The position numbers and the translations under genes are program-made. A stretch of 64,000 bases of DNA from Flavobacteriales bacterium. Lineage in GTDB: Bacteria > Bacteroidota > Bacteroidia > NS11-12g > UBA9320. The notes under the pieces are model-generated. The model ran no database searches, was not told the DNA's origin, and worked only from the letters and a program-made list of their open reading frames with translations. The first letter of the stretch is position 1. Each line of letters opens with the position of its first letter. Of the stretch, positions 1-8,493 are shown piece by piece. The stretch spans positions 124,001-188,000 of the forward strand of contig JACJZW010000003.1 of assembly GCA_020635355.1 (NCBI GenBank), in the 5' to 3' direction.

Positions 1-1
1 C

Positions 2-694
2 GATCGATATGCCATGGCTTACCGACTTCTGGATGCAGGTTCCATGGTAGCCGTTCTTTTTTCAGGCATGTTGTTGCCACAGTTTTCCCGCTTGCTCAAT
101 GACCGATCCGGATTATCGGATACGGTTAAACTGAGCATCCGATTGCTCATTCTTCCGGCTGTGTTGTTCGCGGTCATTGTTGCGCTTCACCCCAATGAGC
201 TTTTGGGAATAATGTACCCCAATAAGCTTGACATCATTGACGGGGAGACCTTCCGAATTTTAATGTTCAGCTTCGTATCCACCTGTGCGATTTATGTATT
301 TGGGACCTTGCTTACCGCAGCTGCCGATCTTCGTTTTCTCAACCTTCTGGCAGCTGCCTGTGTGGTGTTAAACATTCTGCTGAATGGATGGCTCATTCCG
401 CGGATGGGCATAGCCGGCGCGGCCTGGGCTACCCTCTTAACGCAATTGGCTTTTGCTTTGGGCTGTGTGCTCCGTTCGCAATTCAAGCACAAGGTGCTAC
501 AGGAAACCGGTTGGATCGGATACAGTGTTATGAAGGTTTTGGCGGTTGGAGCAATCTATTTCGTGACGAAGCAATATTTTGAAAACGTCCTCGTTCATAT
601 GGCAGTTGGTGTGGTTCTGGCCTTGCTGATTGTCGTACAGGATGGTCTGGAGCACATCGGGATGTTGAAGGGGCTCAATCGTCGTAAAACCTAA
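2..694 (+). CDS. Polysaccharide flippase, C-terminal part (5' truncated by window)
   Basis: C-terminal half of a multi-spanning membrane protein that resembles lipid-linked oligosaccharide flippases of the MOP superfamily (Wzx/MurJ type), which move sugar-lipid intermediates across the inner membrane. The frame is open to the window edge, so the true start lies upstream and the ATG at 14 is internal. Seen: at least six hydrophobic segments, an N-terminal stretch with LLPQFSRL as in the middle of flippases, and a GWLIPRMGIAGAAWATLL segment typical of these exporters. It precedes a chain-length regulator and a ligase-like gene, which supports a surface polysaccharide role. MurJ itself is less likely given that context, but cannot be excluded from a fragment. 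Confidence 0.75.
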   Translation, partial: DRYAMAYRLLDAGSMVAVLFSGMLLPQFSRLLNDRSGLSDTVKLSIRLLILPAVLFAVIVALHPNELLGIMYPNKLDIIDGETFRILMFSFVSTCAIYVFGTLLTAAADLRFLNLLAAACVVLNILLNGWLIPRMGIAGAAWATLLTQLAFALGCVLRSQFKHKVLQETGWIGYSVMKVLAVGAIYFVTKQYFENVLVHMAVGVVLALLIVVQDGLEHIGMLKGLNRRKT

Positions 695-713
695 GAACCT
701 TCACATTTAAGGC

Positions 714-721
714 TATTTTTG
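714..721 (+). promoter_or_regulatory. Bacteroidota -7 element (TATTTTTG)
   Basis: Matches TAnnTTTG and lies 25 nt before the ATG of the chain-length regulator gene. No convincing -33 TTG is seen, so this is a weak promoter candidate; the gene may also be read through from the flippase. Confidence 0.4.
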
Positions 722-746
722 CAAACTTTTTTACGTTCGTCGTTTC

Positions 747-1769
747 ATGAAGACCGAAGAGAATTTTATTGACTTTACGTTCACGGATATTCTAAGCTTT
801 TTATTCCGCTGGCGAAAACACCTGTTGATCATCACACTCGCATCCGGTATCATTGCCGGAGCAGCATCTTACCTCATCACCCCGATGTATGAAGCCGAAG
901 TGGTGTTCTATCCTACCACCATCAATTCCATTGGAAACGCCATGTTTACTGACCTCAACAAACGGGAGGCGGATGTCTTGGCCTTTGGTGAGGAAGAGGA
1001 AGCCGAGAATGCGTTGCAGGTATTGAAATCAGATCGTGTTACGCAGCGCATCATTCAAAACTTCGACTTGATGAATCACTACGATATCGACCCAAACGGG
1101 CCTTATCCGTATACCAAGTTGAGCCGGAAGATGAAAAAGAACATCAATTTTAACCGGACGCGATACCTTTCCATTTCCATCACAGTATTGGATAAAGATC
1201 CACAAATGGCCGCCAACATTGCCAACGGCATTGGGGCTATTTACGATACGGTAAAGACAGAGATTCAGAAGCAGGTGGCCATGGATGCCTTCAAAATTGT
1301 TGAGGAAGAGTATCAGAACAAGGAAAAGGAAGTGTGGGATTTGAAGATGGGTCTTCAGGAACTCGGGAAGAAGGGTATCCTCGATATTGAGAAACAAGCT
1401 CAATCCATTTCAGAGAGTCTCTATGCCTTAAAGGCTAGTAACAATTCCAATCAAGCCAAAGTGCGGGAATTGGAAGCGGAGAAAGACACGTTGGCCAAGT
1501 ATGGGTCGGAATACACCAACCTCTATGAGACCCTCATTCTGGAACTGGAGGAATTGAGTATGCTGAGAAAGCGTTACAAAAAAGCCAAGGTGGACGTAGA
1601 GAAAACCATCCCGCAAAAATTTATCCTGACCAATGCGGGTCCGCCGGAACAAAAGGCAAAGCCATTGCGTAAGCTCATCGTGGCCTTTGCCATGTTGGGT
1701 GCCTTCTTTATGGCGGCGCTGGTGCTGGTGATCCTGGAACAACGCAAGAAGTTTACCGCTGCAAAGTGA
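747..1769 (+). CDS. Wzz/GumC-type polysaccharide chain-length regulator
   Basis: Inner-membrane protein of 340 aa that probably sets polymer length during surface polysaccharide assembly. It has the polysaccharide co-polymerase layout: a cytoplasmic N-terminus, a first membrane segment near residues 26-46, a long periplasmic region rich in charged coiled coil (about 170-280), a proline-containing stretch (GPPEQKAKPLRK near 298-310) and a second membrane segment near 311-332. There is no C-terminal tyrosine kinase domain. The stop overlaps the next start (TGATG at 1767-1771), so the ligase-like gene is translationally coupled. Confidence 0.85.
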   Translation: MKTEENFIDFTFTDILSFLFRWRKHLLIITLASGIIAGAASYLITPMYEAEVVFYPTTINSIGNAMFTDLNKREADVLAFGEEEEAENALQVLKSDRVTQRIIQNFDLMNHYDIDPNGPYPYTKLSRKMKKNINFNRTRYLSISITVLDKDPQMAANIANGIGAIYDTVKTEIQKQVAMDAFKIVEEEYQNKEKEVWDLKMGLQELGKKGILDIEKQAQSISESLYALKASNNSNQAKVRELEAEKDTLAKYGSEYTNLYETLILELEELSMLRKRYKKAKVDVEKTIPQKFILTNAGPPEQKAKPLRKLIVAFAMLGAFFMAALVLVILEQRKKFTAAK

Positions 1770-3202
1770 TGCCGGTTCGGGCAGATCTTAAATGGTTTTA
1801 TGGGTTGGGATTTGCCTTTTTGGCGCTCAACCTGATCTGCTTTGCCTTTGATTTTTACTTTTCGATTCTTCTGCCGTTTGTGCCCGTGATTCTGTATGTG
1901 ATGCTGGTGCGCACAGACCTCCTCCTATACATTCTGGCATTTGCCACACCGCTTTCCATACCCTTCAAAGACATTGGCGGGGGAATTGGGCTCATTGTTC
2001 CAACAGAACCGCTTATTCTCTTTCTGTTCCTTGGTTTTGGTTTTAAGCTGATGAAGGGTCAGCAACTGAACATGAAGGTTCTGAAAAATCCGATTGTTCT
2101 GGTGGTGATGCTAAATGTTCTTTGGCTTATCATTACCTCCTTTACCAGCGTGAGACCGCTTATCAGTGCCAAATATACATTGTCGTATATCTGGTATGTC
2201 TTTGTATTTCTGATTGTGTTGGCTCATTTCTTTCAAAAGGAACGTCGCATTCGAATCTTCCTGTGGTGTTTTTCCATTGCAACTACTATTCTCGTGGCGT
2301 ACACCTTGAAAAATCATGCCGCTGAAAGCTTTACCCGATTGTACGCTTACACCGCCATGCGGCCATTTCTACCGGATCATGGTATGTATGCCGCAGCCAT
2401 CTCATTCGTGATACCCGTGATGATGGTTTTTGCCCTTTTTGGTTTGAAATCCAATTTCAACGGGTTTGCCGTGTCCATGGCAACGTTTGTCTTCATCTTC
2501 GTGACGTTGGGTGTAATCTTCTCCTTTACCAGAGCCTCGTGGCTAAGTTTGGTCGTAGCCATTGGGGTGTTCTTTCTACTGATGTTCAAGGTGCAGTTCC
2601 GATCCATCGTGATGATCGGGTTGGTTGGAATTGGAGCAGTCTTGCTGTTCCAAAATACCATCCTTATGGAGTTGGGTAGAAATAAGCAGGATAGTGATGA
2701 CGACATTGAAGAGCACTTGCAGTCGTTTTCCAATGTGAGTACTGACCCATCCAATTTGGAGCGACTAAACCGATGGAGCTCTGCGTCAAGAATGTTTCAG
2801 GATAAACCAATAGTAGGATTTGGACCGGGTACGTACACCTTTGAGTATGGTCCATATCAGTTATCCAGTGAAATGACCATTATCTCCACCAATGCCGGTG
2901 ATTTGGGGAATGTTCACAGTGAATACCTCCGGCCCTTTGCAGAATCCGGTGTTTTAGGTGGCTTACTCTTTTTAGCCCTCGTTATTATCACCTTGAGGGA
3001 AGGATTTGCGCTATTCTACGCCGCAGATTCCAATCACATCCGAATTCTGGTTTTGGGTTGTTTGCTGGGATTGATCACCTACTTTGCCCACGGCCTGTTG
3101 AACAATTACAGTGAGTTCGACAAAATTGCGGTGCCCATGTGGGGCTTCATGGCTGTTCTGGTTGCCGTAAGGGCGTTTCATCTGCCCGTAAAAACGGACT
3201 AA
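1769..3202 (+). CDS. O-antigen ligase/polymerase-like membrane protein
   Basis: Polytopic inner-membrane protein (477 aa, ten or more hydrophobic segments) of the Wzy/WaaL O-antigen ligase superfamily, which joins or polymerises lipid-linked glycans at the periplasmic face. The large periplasmic loop near residues 310-400 holds GFGPGTYTFEYGPYQ and then NVHSEYLRPFAESG; the latter matches the conserved H-x3-L-x4-E-x-G signature of this superfamily. I chose ATG at 1769, which overlaps the upstream stop by one base; a GTG at 1766 would overlap by four. Whether it is a polymerase or a ligase cannot be told from sequence alone. Confidence 0.8.
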   Translation: MPVRADLKWFYGLGFAFLALNLICFAFDFYFSILLPFVPVILYVMLVRTDLLLYILAFATPLSIPFKDIGGGIGLIVPTEPLILFLFLGFGFKLMKGQQLNMKVLKNPIVLVVMLNVLWLIITSFTSVRPLISAKYTLSYIWYVFVFLIVLAHFFQKERRIRIFLWCFSIATTILVAYTLKNHAAESFTRLYAYTAMRPFLPDHGMYAAAISFVIPVMMVFALFGLKSNFNGFAVSMATFVFIFVTLGVIFSFTRASWLSLVVAIGVFFLLMFKVQFRSIVMIGLVGIGAVLLFQNTILMELGRNKQDSDDDIEEHLQSFSNVSTDPSNLERLNRWSSASRMFQDKPIVGFGPGTYTFEYGPYQLSSEMTIISTNAGDLGNVHSEYLRPFAESGVLGGLLFLALVIITLREGFALFYAADSNHIRILVLGCLLGLITYFAHGLLNNYSEFDKIAVPMWGFMAVLVAVRAFHLPVKTD

Positions 3203-3228
3203 AAGAAAAGGCGGTCACCTCGACCGCC
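3203..3228 (-). terminator. Intrinsic terminator for the minus-strand operon
   Basis: Perfect 7-bp stem GGCGGTC / GACCGCC with loop ACCTC (3210-3228). Read on the minus strand it is followed by CTTTTCTTTT, a good U-tract, so it fits termination of the operon ending at 3421. On the plus strand it has no T-run and would only weakly end the polysaccharide genes. Confidence 0.6.
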
Positions 3229-3420
3229 CCTTCAGACCCTAATTGAATGAATATGAAAAATGACTGAGTAGCTCAAGTCTGAGTGCCAACATGCACTTCA
3301 CGGGATATATTCCATAAAGTGTGCCGATGTGGTCTTTTGAGCAGAAACAAAGTCAATGGCGGATGAAATCACGCTAAATGCCGATCAATGAACCGGAATA
3401 CGGATATTCCTGTCGCCATT

Positions 3421-4245
3421 TCAGGACGATGGGCTGTCCTTTTTGCTGTTATAAGTGGTTCGATAGAACAAGATCACTTCATCCAGTTTCTCCGGATCAA
3501 TATCCAGCGGGCGCGCGTCCAACTCACCGGAGGCGTTAGCGGTATCGTATTTCAGGACGGATCCTTTCACCACATCAATGAATGTAATCCCTCCCCAGGG
3601 ATAGAATTCGCCTTGAATCCGGATTCCGGTATCGGAGATTTCCAAAATCACCCGATGGCGTCGGATGGCTGATCGGATAAAAATGTAGTCCAAAACAAGC
3701 ATCAGCACCGCCAAGGCAATATAAATAGCCATCATGGTGGCGTCTGTTGCGTTCATAGCGAGTAAAATGGCCAAAGCCAGTACCACGGAACAGATGGCTA
3801 ACCAGCGCAACATTGGGCCGGTCTTTTTTCGGATCACATAGGTCTTACTGGAATCAATATGTTCCCGGGCATGTTGAAGATGATCGTCGCGGTATTGCTG
3901 GACGCGCATGGCCAACTTACCCTCAAATTCGCGTCGCATGGATCCAGTCAAATGGGCCATATTTTCTAGAAAACCCGGCTTAAGAAACGATTCACGCGCC
4001 TGCTCCAACACCACCTTCGGCCGATCGGCGTGTTCTACCATCCAATTCTTCCAGCGTCGGATATTCCGGATGATCCATAGCGGAGTGAGGACCAGAAGGA
4101 TGGCCATACCCAATAGTGCATAGTCATACCGACTGTGTCCGTACAACGGTAACCAAATCAATACGCCCATTCCAATCACCAGAACAGTTATCGGGATGAT
4201 GCGAATCATCCAAAGACCACGACGATATACCTTATTGGTATTCAT
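3421..4245 (-). CDS. Membrane protein of unknown function with YcxB-like C-terminus
   Basis: Not assigned to a characterised family. The 274-aa protein has two pairs of membrane segments (about residues 12-31 and 39-57, then 146-164 and 168-187). A soluble 80-residue loop lies between the pairs. The C-terminal domain contains ISDTGIRIQGEFYPWGGITFIDVVKG, which resembles the PH-like YcxB domain of small membrane proteins. It overlaps the upstream glutamate-synthase-like gene by 14 nt, is last in the operon with DUF368 and aroE, and is followed by the hairpin terminator at 3203-3228. The function is unknown. Confidence 0.7.
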   Translation of the reverse strand: MNTNKVYRRGLWMIRIIPITVLVIGMGVLIWLPLYGHSRYDYALLGMAILLVLTPLWIIRNIRRWKNWMVEHADRPKVVLEQARESFLKPGFLENMAHLTGSMRREFEGKLAMRVQQYRDDHLQHAREHIDSSKTYVIRKKTGPMLRWLAICSVVLALAILLAMNATDATMMAIYIALAVLMLVLDYIFIRSAIRRHRVILEISDTGIRIQGEFYPWGGITFIDVVKGSVLKYDTANASGELDARPLDIDPEKLDEVILFYRTTYNSKKDSPSS

Positions 4246-5821
4246 AATTCACCGGTTGTTGTCCACCTAGATGAGGGCATACGGCCAACGGGGCTGTTCC
4301 CTCGTAATGCACCCGATCTTTTTCATACTCAAAGCAATCCTTCAAGGTGGTGGTATAGTTACTGTCGCCCATGCTGATTTCAATATCCGTCATAGTGAAT
4401 TCACAGGGATGTTCATGGCCCGTAGCCATAGCCAACTCAAGTAATTCCTTGCGAAATGCCTTAACGTAGTGGGCCACCCTGTCTGATTTCAAAGGAACGT
4501 CCAATCCACTTTGCAACCACTTATTTTGAGTGGCTACACCGGCGGGGCATCGGTTGGTGTGACAGACCTGCGCTTGAATGCAACCAATACTCATCATGGC
4601 CTCACGTGCTACATTAATAACATCGGCACCCATGGCGAAGGCTTTGGCTGCCGGGGCAGGTAAACCAAGTTTCCCGGATGCAATCCAAACGATTCGATTA
4701 CAAATTCCCTTTGCCTGAAAAACCTTGTATACGGTTGAAAAGGCGTAGAAAAATGGTAGAGAAACGTGATTGGCGAAGGATGGCGGGGCAGCGCCGGTAC
4801 CCCCTTCACCTCCATCAATGGTGATGAAATCCGGACCGGAACCTCGTTGAATCATTTTATCGGCCATGTATTCCCACTGCTCGGTCCGACCTATGGCTGA
4901 TTTAATTCCAACTGGTAGACCGGTTCGAGTGGAGATTTCCTCAATAAAATCAAGTAGGCCGTCAATACCTGAAAAGGCCGAATGGAAGGATGGAGATATC
5001 ACATCCTTACCCATCTCAACATGACGGATACGGGCAATTTCATGGGTGATTTTAGAAGCAGGGAGAACACCTCCTTTCCCCGGTTTGGCACCTTGGGAAA
5101 GTTTAACTTCAATGGCTCGAATATTAGGATGTTGTTCCACCAATTCCACCAGTTTGTTCATGGAGAACGATCCGTCAGGATTGCGAACACCAAAATAGCC
5201 GGTACCAATTTGAAAGATCAAATCGGCACCTTTATCGTGATAGGGTGATAGGCCTCCTTCTCCCGAATTGTGGTAGCAATGCGCCTTATGCGCTCCAATA
5301 TTCAATGCCTCAATTGCCGCGGCTGAAAGGGATCCGAAACTCATTGCGGAGATATTCAAAACCGATTGTGGTCTGTAGGGGCGCTTGCGTTTGTTGAATT
5401 CGCCCATCACCTTGGCACAGGGTACAAAGTCCTTTTGATGCATGTTGGGGTGATCATCCGGAATTTGAAAGGGGAATACATTGGGTTTGATAAAGTGATA
5501 CCCGGGAGCGTGAATATCCTGATCTGTGCCAAATCCCTGATAGTTGTTTTCCTCTTTGGCACTGGCGTAGATCCAGGAGCGTTCGGAACGATTGAAGGGT
5601 AACTCCTCTCGATTGTTGGCCACGATATATTGTCTCAATTCAGGCCCAATCTTTTCCAGTAAATACCTCAAATGACCAACAACCGGGAAGTTGTGACTGA
5701 TGGTGTGTTTTCGGTTTATGACGATGTCGCGAAACGCAACAATGGTAATTACAACCAGTAACCATCCCCACCAGGGAACAGAATTAATCGTAAATCCAAG
5801 GATGAGGGAAAGAGGAAACAT
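4232..5821 (-). CDS. FMN-binding glutamate synthase family protein
   Basis: About 529 aa, matching the stand-alone GltB central/FMN-domain proteins that carry one N-terminal membrane segment (about residues 5-23). Seen: a TIM-barrel core with GGEGGTGAAP, a flavin-phosphate region with IASGKLGLPAPAAKAFAMGAD, and an iron-sulphur motif GCIQAQVCHTNRCPAGVATQ, as in glutamate synthase. The amidotransferase and GXGXG domains of full-length GltB are absent, so it may be a membrane-associated amino-acid oxidoreductase rather than a complete GOGAT. I chose ATG 5821; TTG 5833 would add four residues. It follows aroE and overlaps the next gene by 14 nt. Confidence 0.85.
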   Translation of the reverse strand: MFPLSLILGFTINSVPWWGWLLVVITIVAFRDIVINRKHTISHNFPVVGHLRYLLEKIGPELRQYIVANNREELPFNRSERSWIYASAKEENNYQGFGTDQDIHAPGYHFIKPNVFPFQIPDDHPNMHQKDFVPCAKVMGEFNKRKRPYRPQSVLNISAMSFGSLSAAAIEALNIGAHKAHCYHNSGEGGLSPYHDKGADLIFQIGTGYFGVRNPDGSFSMNKLVELVEQHPNIRAIEVKLSQGAKPGKGGVLPASKITHEIARIRHVEMGKDVISPSFHSAFSGIDGLLDFIEEISTRTGLPVGIKSAIGRTEQWEYMADKMIQRGSGPDFITIDGGEGGTGAAPPSFANHVSLPFFYAFSTVYKVFQAKGICNRIVWIASGKLGLPAPAAKAFAMGADVINVAREAMMSIGCIQAQVCHTNRCPAGVATQNKWLQSGLDVPLKSDRVAHYVKAFRKELLELAMATGHEHPCEFTMTDIEISMGDSNYTTTLKDCFEYEKDRVHYEGTAPLAVCPHLGGQQPVNYEYQ

Positions 5822-5844
5822 TCTGTGGTTCAAATTTCTTTTTT

Positions 5845-6588
5845 TTATTCCAACTCAAGGGCAGATTTCCAAATATTCCATGATGCCTCCGCCTGTGTCA
5901 CCAACATTTCAAATCCGTTTTTCACCCGACATCCGCGATTCAGACCTTCATATAAAAAGGGGGTTACGTGAGGTTGATAAATCAAATCGATCAGGATGTG
6001 GCTGGAATTCAGATACCGATAGGGTATGGGTGGTTTACCCGGGTGAGCTGTCATTCCCAACGGAGTACAGTTCACAATAACCGGATAGGAACTCAATAAT
6101 TCCTTCTTGATATCCGTGTAGGAGAATTCCATTGACATGGGTGATCTACTCACTACCTTGAAAGGGATGTGCTGTTGGTCACAAACAAACTGCACCGCTT
6201 TTGAAGCGCCCCCTGTTCCGAGTACCAACACGCCGGAGTTGCCCAATCCCAGGCTTTTGAAGGTCTGGCGTATGCCCACCACGTCCGTGTTAAAGCCGGT
6301 TCGAATGGAGTTATGAAAGAGCACGGTATTCACGGCACCAATCTGCTGCGCCTCCGGAGATAGTTCATTTAAGTAGGGTAGAATTGCCTCTTTAAAGGGA
6401 TGCGTGACATTCAATCCCAAAAGGTGGGGATGGGAAACTATTAAGGATTCAAATTCTGCAATGGATGTGAGGAGATGAGCGTCGTACCGCGCATCGGAAT
6501 ATCCCAATCGAGTAAACTTATTGGCAAAATAGCTTGGCGAAAAAGAGCCAGAGACCGGATTGCCGATAATGCCCAACCGAATTTTCAA
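5845..6588 (-). CDS. aroE: Shikimate dehydrogenase
   Basis: Cytosolic NADP-dependent reduction of 3-dehydroshikimate to shikimate in aromatic amino acid biosynthesis. Length 247 aa is normal for the family. Seen: the N-terminal substrate site SGSFSPSYFANKF, the catalytic lysine motif NVTHPFKEAI near residue 65, the AVNT stretch, the nucleotide-binding glycine loop GTGGASKAV near 124-132, and NGFEMLVTQA near the C-terminus. The start is TTG, overlapping the upstream DUF368 stop by 4 nt (TTGA), which indicates coupling. No other shikimate gene is nearby. Confidence 0.93.
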   Translation of the reverse strand: MKIRLGIIGNPVSGSFSPSYFANKFTRLGYSDARYDAHLLTSIAEFESLIVSHPHLLGLNVTHPFKEAILPYLNELSPEAQQIGAVNTVLFHNSIRTGFNTDVVGIRQTFKSLGLGNSGVLVLGTGGASKAVQFVCDQQHIPFKVVSRSPMSMEFSYTDIKKELLSSYPVIVNCTPLGMTAHPGKPPIPYRYLNSSHILIDLIYQPHVTPFLYEGLNRGCRVKNGFEMLVTQAEASWNIWKSALELE

Positions 6589-7508
6589 GCTTCTGATTTT
6601 TCGGGATTAAATCGACTTAGTAATACGATGAGGATTAACCCAACCACCATTAAAAAAGAAACCATCCCGATTTGCGGGTCAAGCCCAAGTTCCTGGTAAA
6701 AGGTGGGCGACACATTTTCCTGTATGAACGGAACGCGTTCGCCGTGTGAATTGGTCCGGAATTGCAGGGTTTGTTTCCATGGCCAGATCTTATTGAGGGA
6801 GCCAACTAAAAAACCGAGCAGCATGGAGATAGTTATCTCGTAGTAATTGGACAGCGTCCATTTCAAAAAGCGGCTAAAACTCAATAACCCAATCATGGCT
6901 CCCAGAGCTAAAAGACCAATAAAGACAACGTCAGTGTGTTCAAACGCATCAAGCATTGGGTAGTACATGCCCAGGAGAAGTAAAATGAAGGAGCCCGATA
7001 TACCGGGTAGGATCATGGCGCAAATAGCCAGCGCTCCGGAGACAAATACGAACCACAAGGCGATATCGGAATCACCGGGTTGAACAACGGTTAGCCAATA
7101 ACTGATGACCGTACCCAAAATCAAGGCAATCAGCGAAATCAGATTCCAGGACTTGATCATTTTATATACGATCAGGATGCTGCCAATGATCAGTCCAAAG
7201 AAGAATGCCCACAGCAAGTGAGGATAGCTGTCCAACAGGTATTTGAACACTCGGGCCAAGGTGAGAAAACTCACGGCTATACCGGCAAACAGAGGCAACA
7301 AAAAATGGCCGTTAATTTCTTTCCAGGCAGCGGCAATGCCTTCCTTTCTGAGAAGCTTTAGGGTAGAAAGATTAACCGCATTGATGGAATTGAGCAACTG
7401 ATCGTAGATGCCTGTGATGAAAGCGATGGTACCACCGGATACACCTGGGACAACATCGGCAGCGCCCATGGCCAGGCCTTTTAAAAAAACGATCAGGTGA
7501 CGCATCAT
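6585..7508 (-). CDS. DUF368 family polyprenyl-phosphate transporter
   Basis: A 307-aa polytopic protein of the DUF368 family. Members such as PopT are reported to recycle undecaprenyl phosphate across the inner membrane. The family signature is clear at the N-terminus (FLKGLAMGAADVVPGVSGGT) and recurs in the second half as the inverted-repeat motif LPGISGSFILLLLGMY. About eight membrane segments are visible. It is the first gene of a four-gene minus-strand operon and has a TAnnTTTG element 35 nt upstream. Linkage to a surface polysaccharide cluster, whose intermediates use the same lipid carrier, is consistent with this role. Confidence 0.88.
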   Translation of the reverse strand: MMRHLIVFLKGLAMGAADVVPGVSGGTIAFITGIYDQLLNSINAVNLSTLKLLRKEGIAAAWKEINGHFLLPLFAGIAVSFLTLARVFKYLLDSYPHLLWAFFFGLIIGSILIVYKMIKSWNLISLIALILGTVISYWLTVVQPGDSDIALWFVFVSGALAICAMILPGISGSFILLLLGMYYPMLDAFEHTDVVFIGLLALGAMIGLLSFSRFLKWTLSNYYEITISMLLGFLVGSLNKIWPWKQTLQFRTNSHGERVPFIQENVSPTFYQELGLDPQIGMVSFLMVVGLILIVLLSRFNPEKSEA

Positions 7509-7543
7509 ATCCTTAAACTTTGGCGTTGTTAATCTGGAGACGA

Positions 7544-7551
7544 CAAAGCTA
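7544..7551 (-). promoter_or_regulatory. -7 element (TAGCTTTG) of the DUF368-aroE operon
   Basis: TAnnTTTG on the minus strand ending 35 nt before the DUF368 start. Its neighbour at 7563-7570 faces the other way only 11 bp away, so the two divergent promoters must overlap in their -33 regions. Confidence 0.55.
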
Positions 7552-7562
7552 GAGGTTCTGAT

Positions 7563-7570
7563 TAAATTTG
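7563..7570 (+). promoter_or_regulatory. -7 element (TAAATTTG) of the small lipoprotein gene
   Basis: Exact TAnnTTTG match. The GTG start of the small lipoprotein is only 5 nt downstream, suggesting a leaderless or nearly leaderless transcript. Confidence 0.5.
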
Positions 7571-7575
7571 TGCTC

Positions 7576-7725
7576 GTGAGATTCTATAAACCCCAAAGAT
7601 ATCTGCTGTTATTGGTTACGTTGTTAATTGGTGTAACCATGGTGATGTCGTCCTGCGGTTCTCGCAAGTCAACGTACAAAGGCAAGAAGGGTTCTAAAAA
7701 CTGTAATTGTCCGGGAGGTTTCTAG
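7576..7725 (+). CDS. Small lipoprotein (49 aa), unknown function
   Basis: Short open frame starting with GTG (an in-frame GTG at 7570 sits inside the promoter element and is unlikely). Seen: basic N-terminus (VRFYKPQRY), hydrophobic stretch LLLLVTLLIGVTMVM, lipobox SSCG, and a mature part of about 23 residues that is Lys/Gly/Ser-rich and ends in CNCPGGF. This is the layout of small outer-membrane or periplasmic lipoproteins common in Bacteroidota. It converges on the small membrane protein gene, leaving 7 nt between the stops. Function unknown; the signal sequence and lipobox make a chance ORF unlikely. Confidence 0.65.
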   Translation: MRFYKPQRYLLLLVTLLIGVTMVMSSCGSRKSTYKGKKGSKNCNCPGGF

Positions 7726-7732
7726 GACAGAT

Positions 7733-7918
7733 CTATTTCTCCATGTTCATTCGTTGACGGCGACGAAGCGTGTACATCGCAATCGCCATCACAAATACCA
7801 CCACCATCAGAATGGTGTTGTTTCCAAATTTTTCTTTGGTGTAGCTGATGTATCCTTCTACAGCAGCAAAGGCGGCAACAGCCAGCCATACAATTTCAAC
7901 GATTCTCCTCAGCTTCAT
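7733..7918 (-). CDS. Small two-helix membrane protein (61 aa)
   Basis: Predicted membrane segments near residues 8-25 (IVEIVWLAVAAFAAVEGY) and 33-50 (NTILMVVVFVMAIAMYTL), with a basic C-terminus RRRQRM. It overlaps the 3' end of lptC by 23 nt, so it is translated as the last gene of the coaX-lptC operon. I do not recognise a named family, but proteins of this size often follow lptC in Bacteroidota. Function unknown. Confidence 0.7.
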   Translation of the reverse strand: MKLRRIVEIVWLAVAAFAAVEGYISYTKEKFGNNTILMVVVFVMAIAMYTLRRRQRMNMEK

Positions 7919-8492
7919 CTTCGTTTTCGTTTTCTCTCATTTTAACCTTACCGGTTGGTTTGAGAATTCGGTACTTGGTAAATGTTTCGTTTGATTCAAA
8001 TCCCGCACCCCGAATGGTGTCATACTCACGGTAAATCCGTACAAACTTATTGGTGTAAATTGTTTTTTTCTCCTGATTCCAGAACAATTCTTCACTTTCC
8101 AGTCGTTCTCCCTTTTGATTGGTCACTCGAACACTGTCGGTGAGTTTGATCAGTTTCTTGGTTTCCCAACTGATGCCATAGTTGGCAGATAGCCGGCTGT
8201 CCTCTTCACCATTGGGATTATAAAATTGAGCATCCAGCCCTTTGGGCATTTCGGTGTATGGTTCGGCTTTATTGGGAAATCGGACCAACTCCGGGGTGTG
8301 AATGATGGCTTTGAGCCGGGCCGAATCGGTATACCGGATGTTGACATTATCAGCACGCTCAACTGATAAATCCTCGGTTTGTTCCCGGAATTTTTCGATT
8401 TCGGACTTATCAGCCTTCCGGCAGCTGGAAAACAAAACGGCTGTTCCCATGGAGATGGTGAACAGCCGTCTTACGAGGAGGTAGGTCCTCAT
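7896..8492 (-). CDS. lptC: LPS export ABC transporter periplasmic protein LptC (lipoprotein form)
   Basis: 198 aa. LptC receives lipopolysaccharide from the LptB2FG extractor and passes it to the periplasmic bridge. Seen: signal peptide with lipobox LFSSC at residues 20-24, so the protein is a lipoprotein as is usual in Bacteroidota (enterobacterial LptC is a bitopic membrane protein). The OstA-like beta-jellyroll follows (about 45-185), with NIRYTDSARLKAIIHTPELV, LSANYGISWETKKLIKLTDSV and LESEELFWNQEKKTIYTNKF. It starts one base after the TPR gene stop and overlaps the next gene by 23 nt. Confidence 0.9.
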   Translation of the reverse strand: MRTYLLVRRLFTISMGTAVLFSSCRKADKSEIEKFREQTEDLSVERADNVNIRYTDSARLKAIIHTPELVRFPNKAEPYTEMPKGLDAQFYNPNGEEDSRLSANYGISWETKKLIKLTDSVRVTNQKGERLESEELFWNQEKKTIYTNKFVRIYREYDTIRGAGFESNETFTKYRILKPTGKVKMRENENEDEAEENR

Positions 8493-8493
8493 C

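Noticed and set aside
3253..3267. Possible gene start ATGAAAAATGAC after the 3210-3228 hairpin
   Set aside because: A stop follows after four codons; the hairpin is better explained as the terminator of the minus-strand operon.
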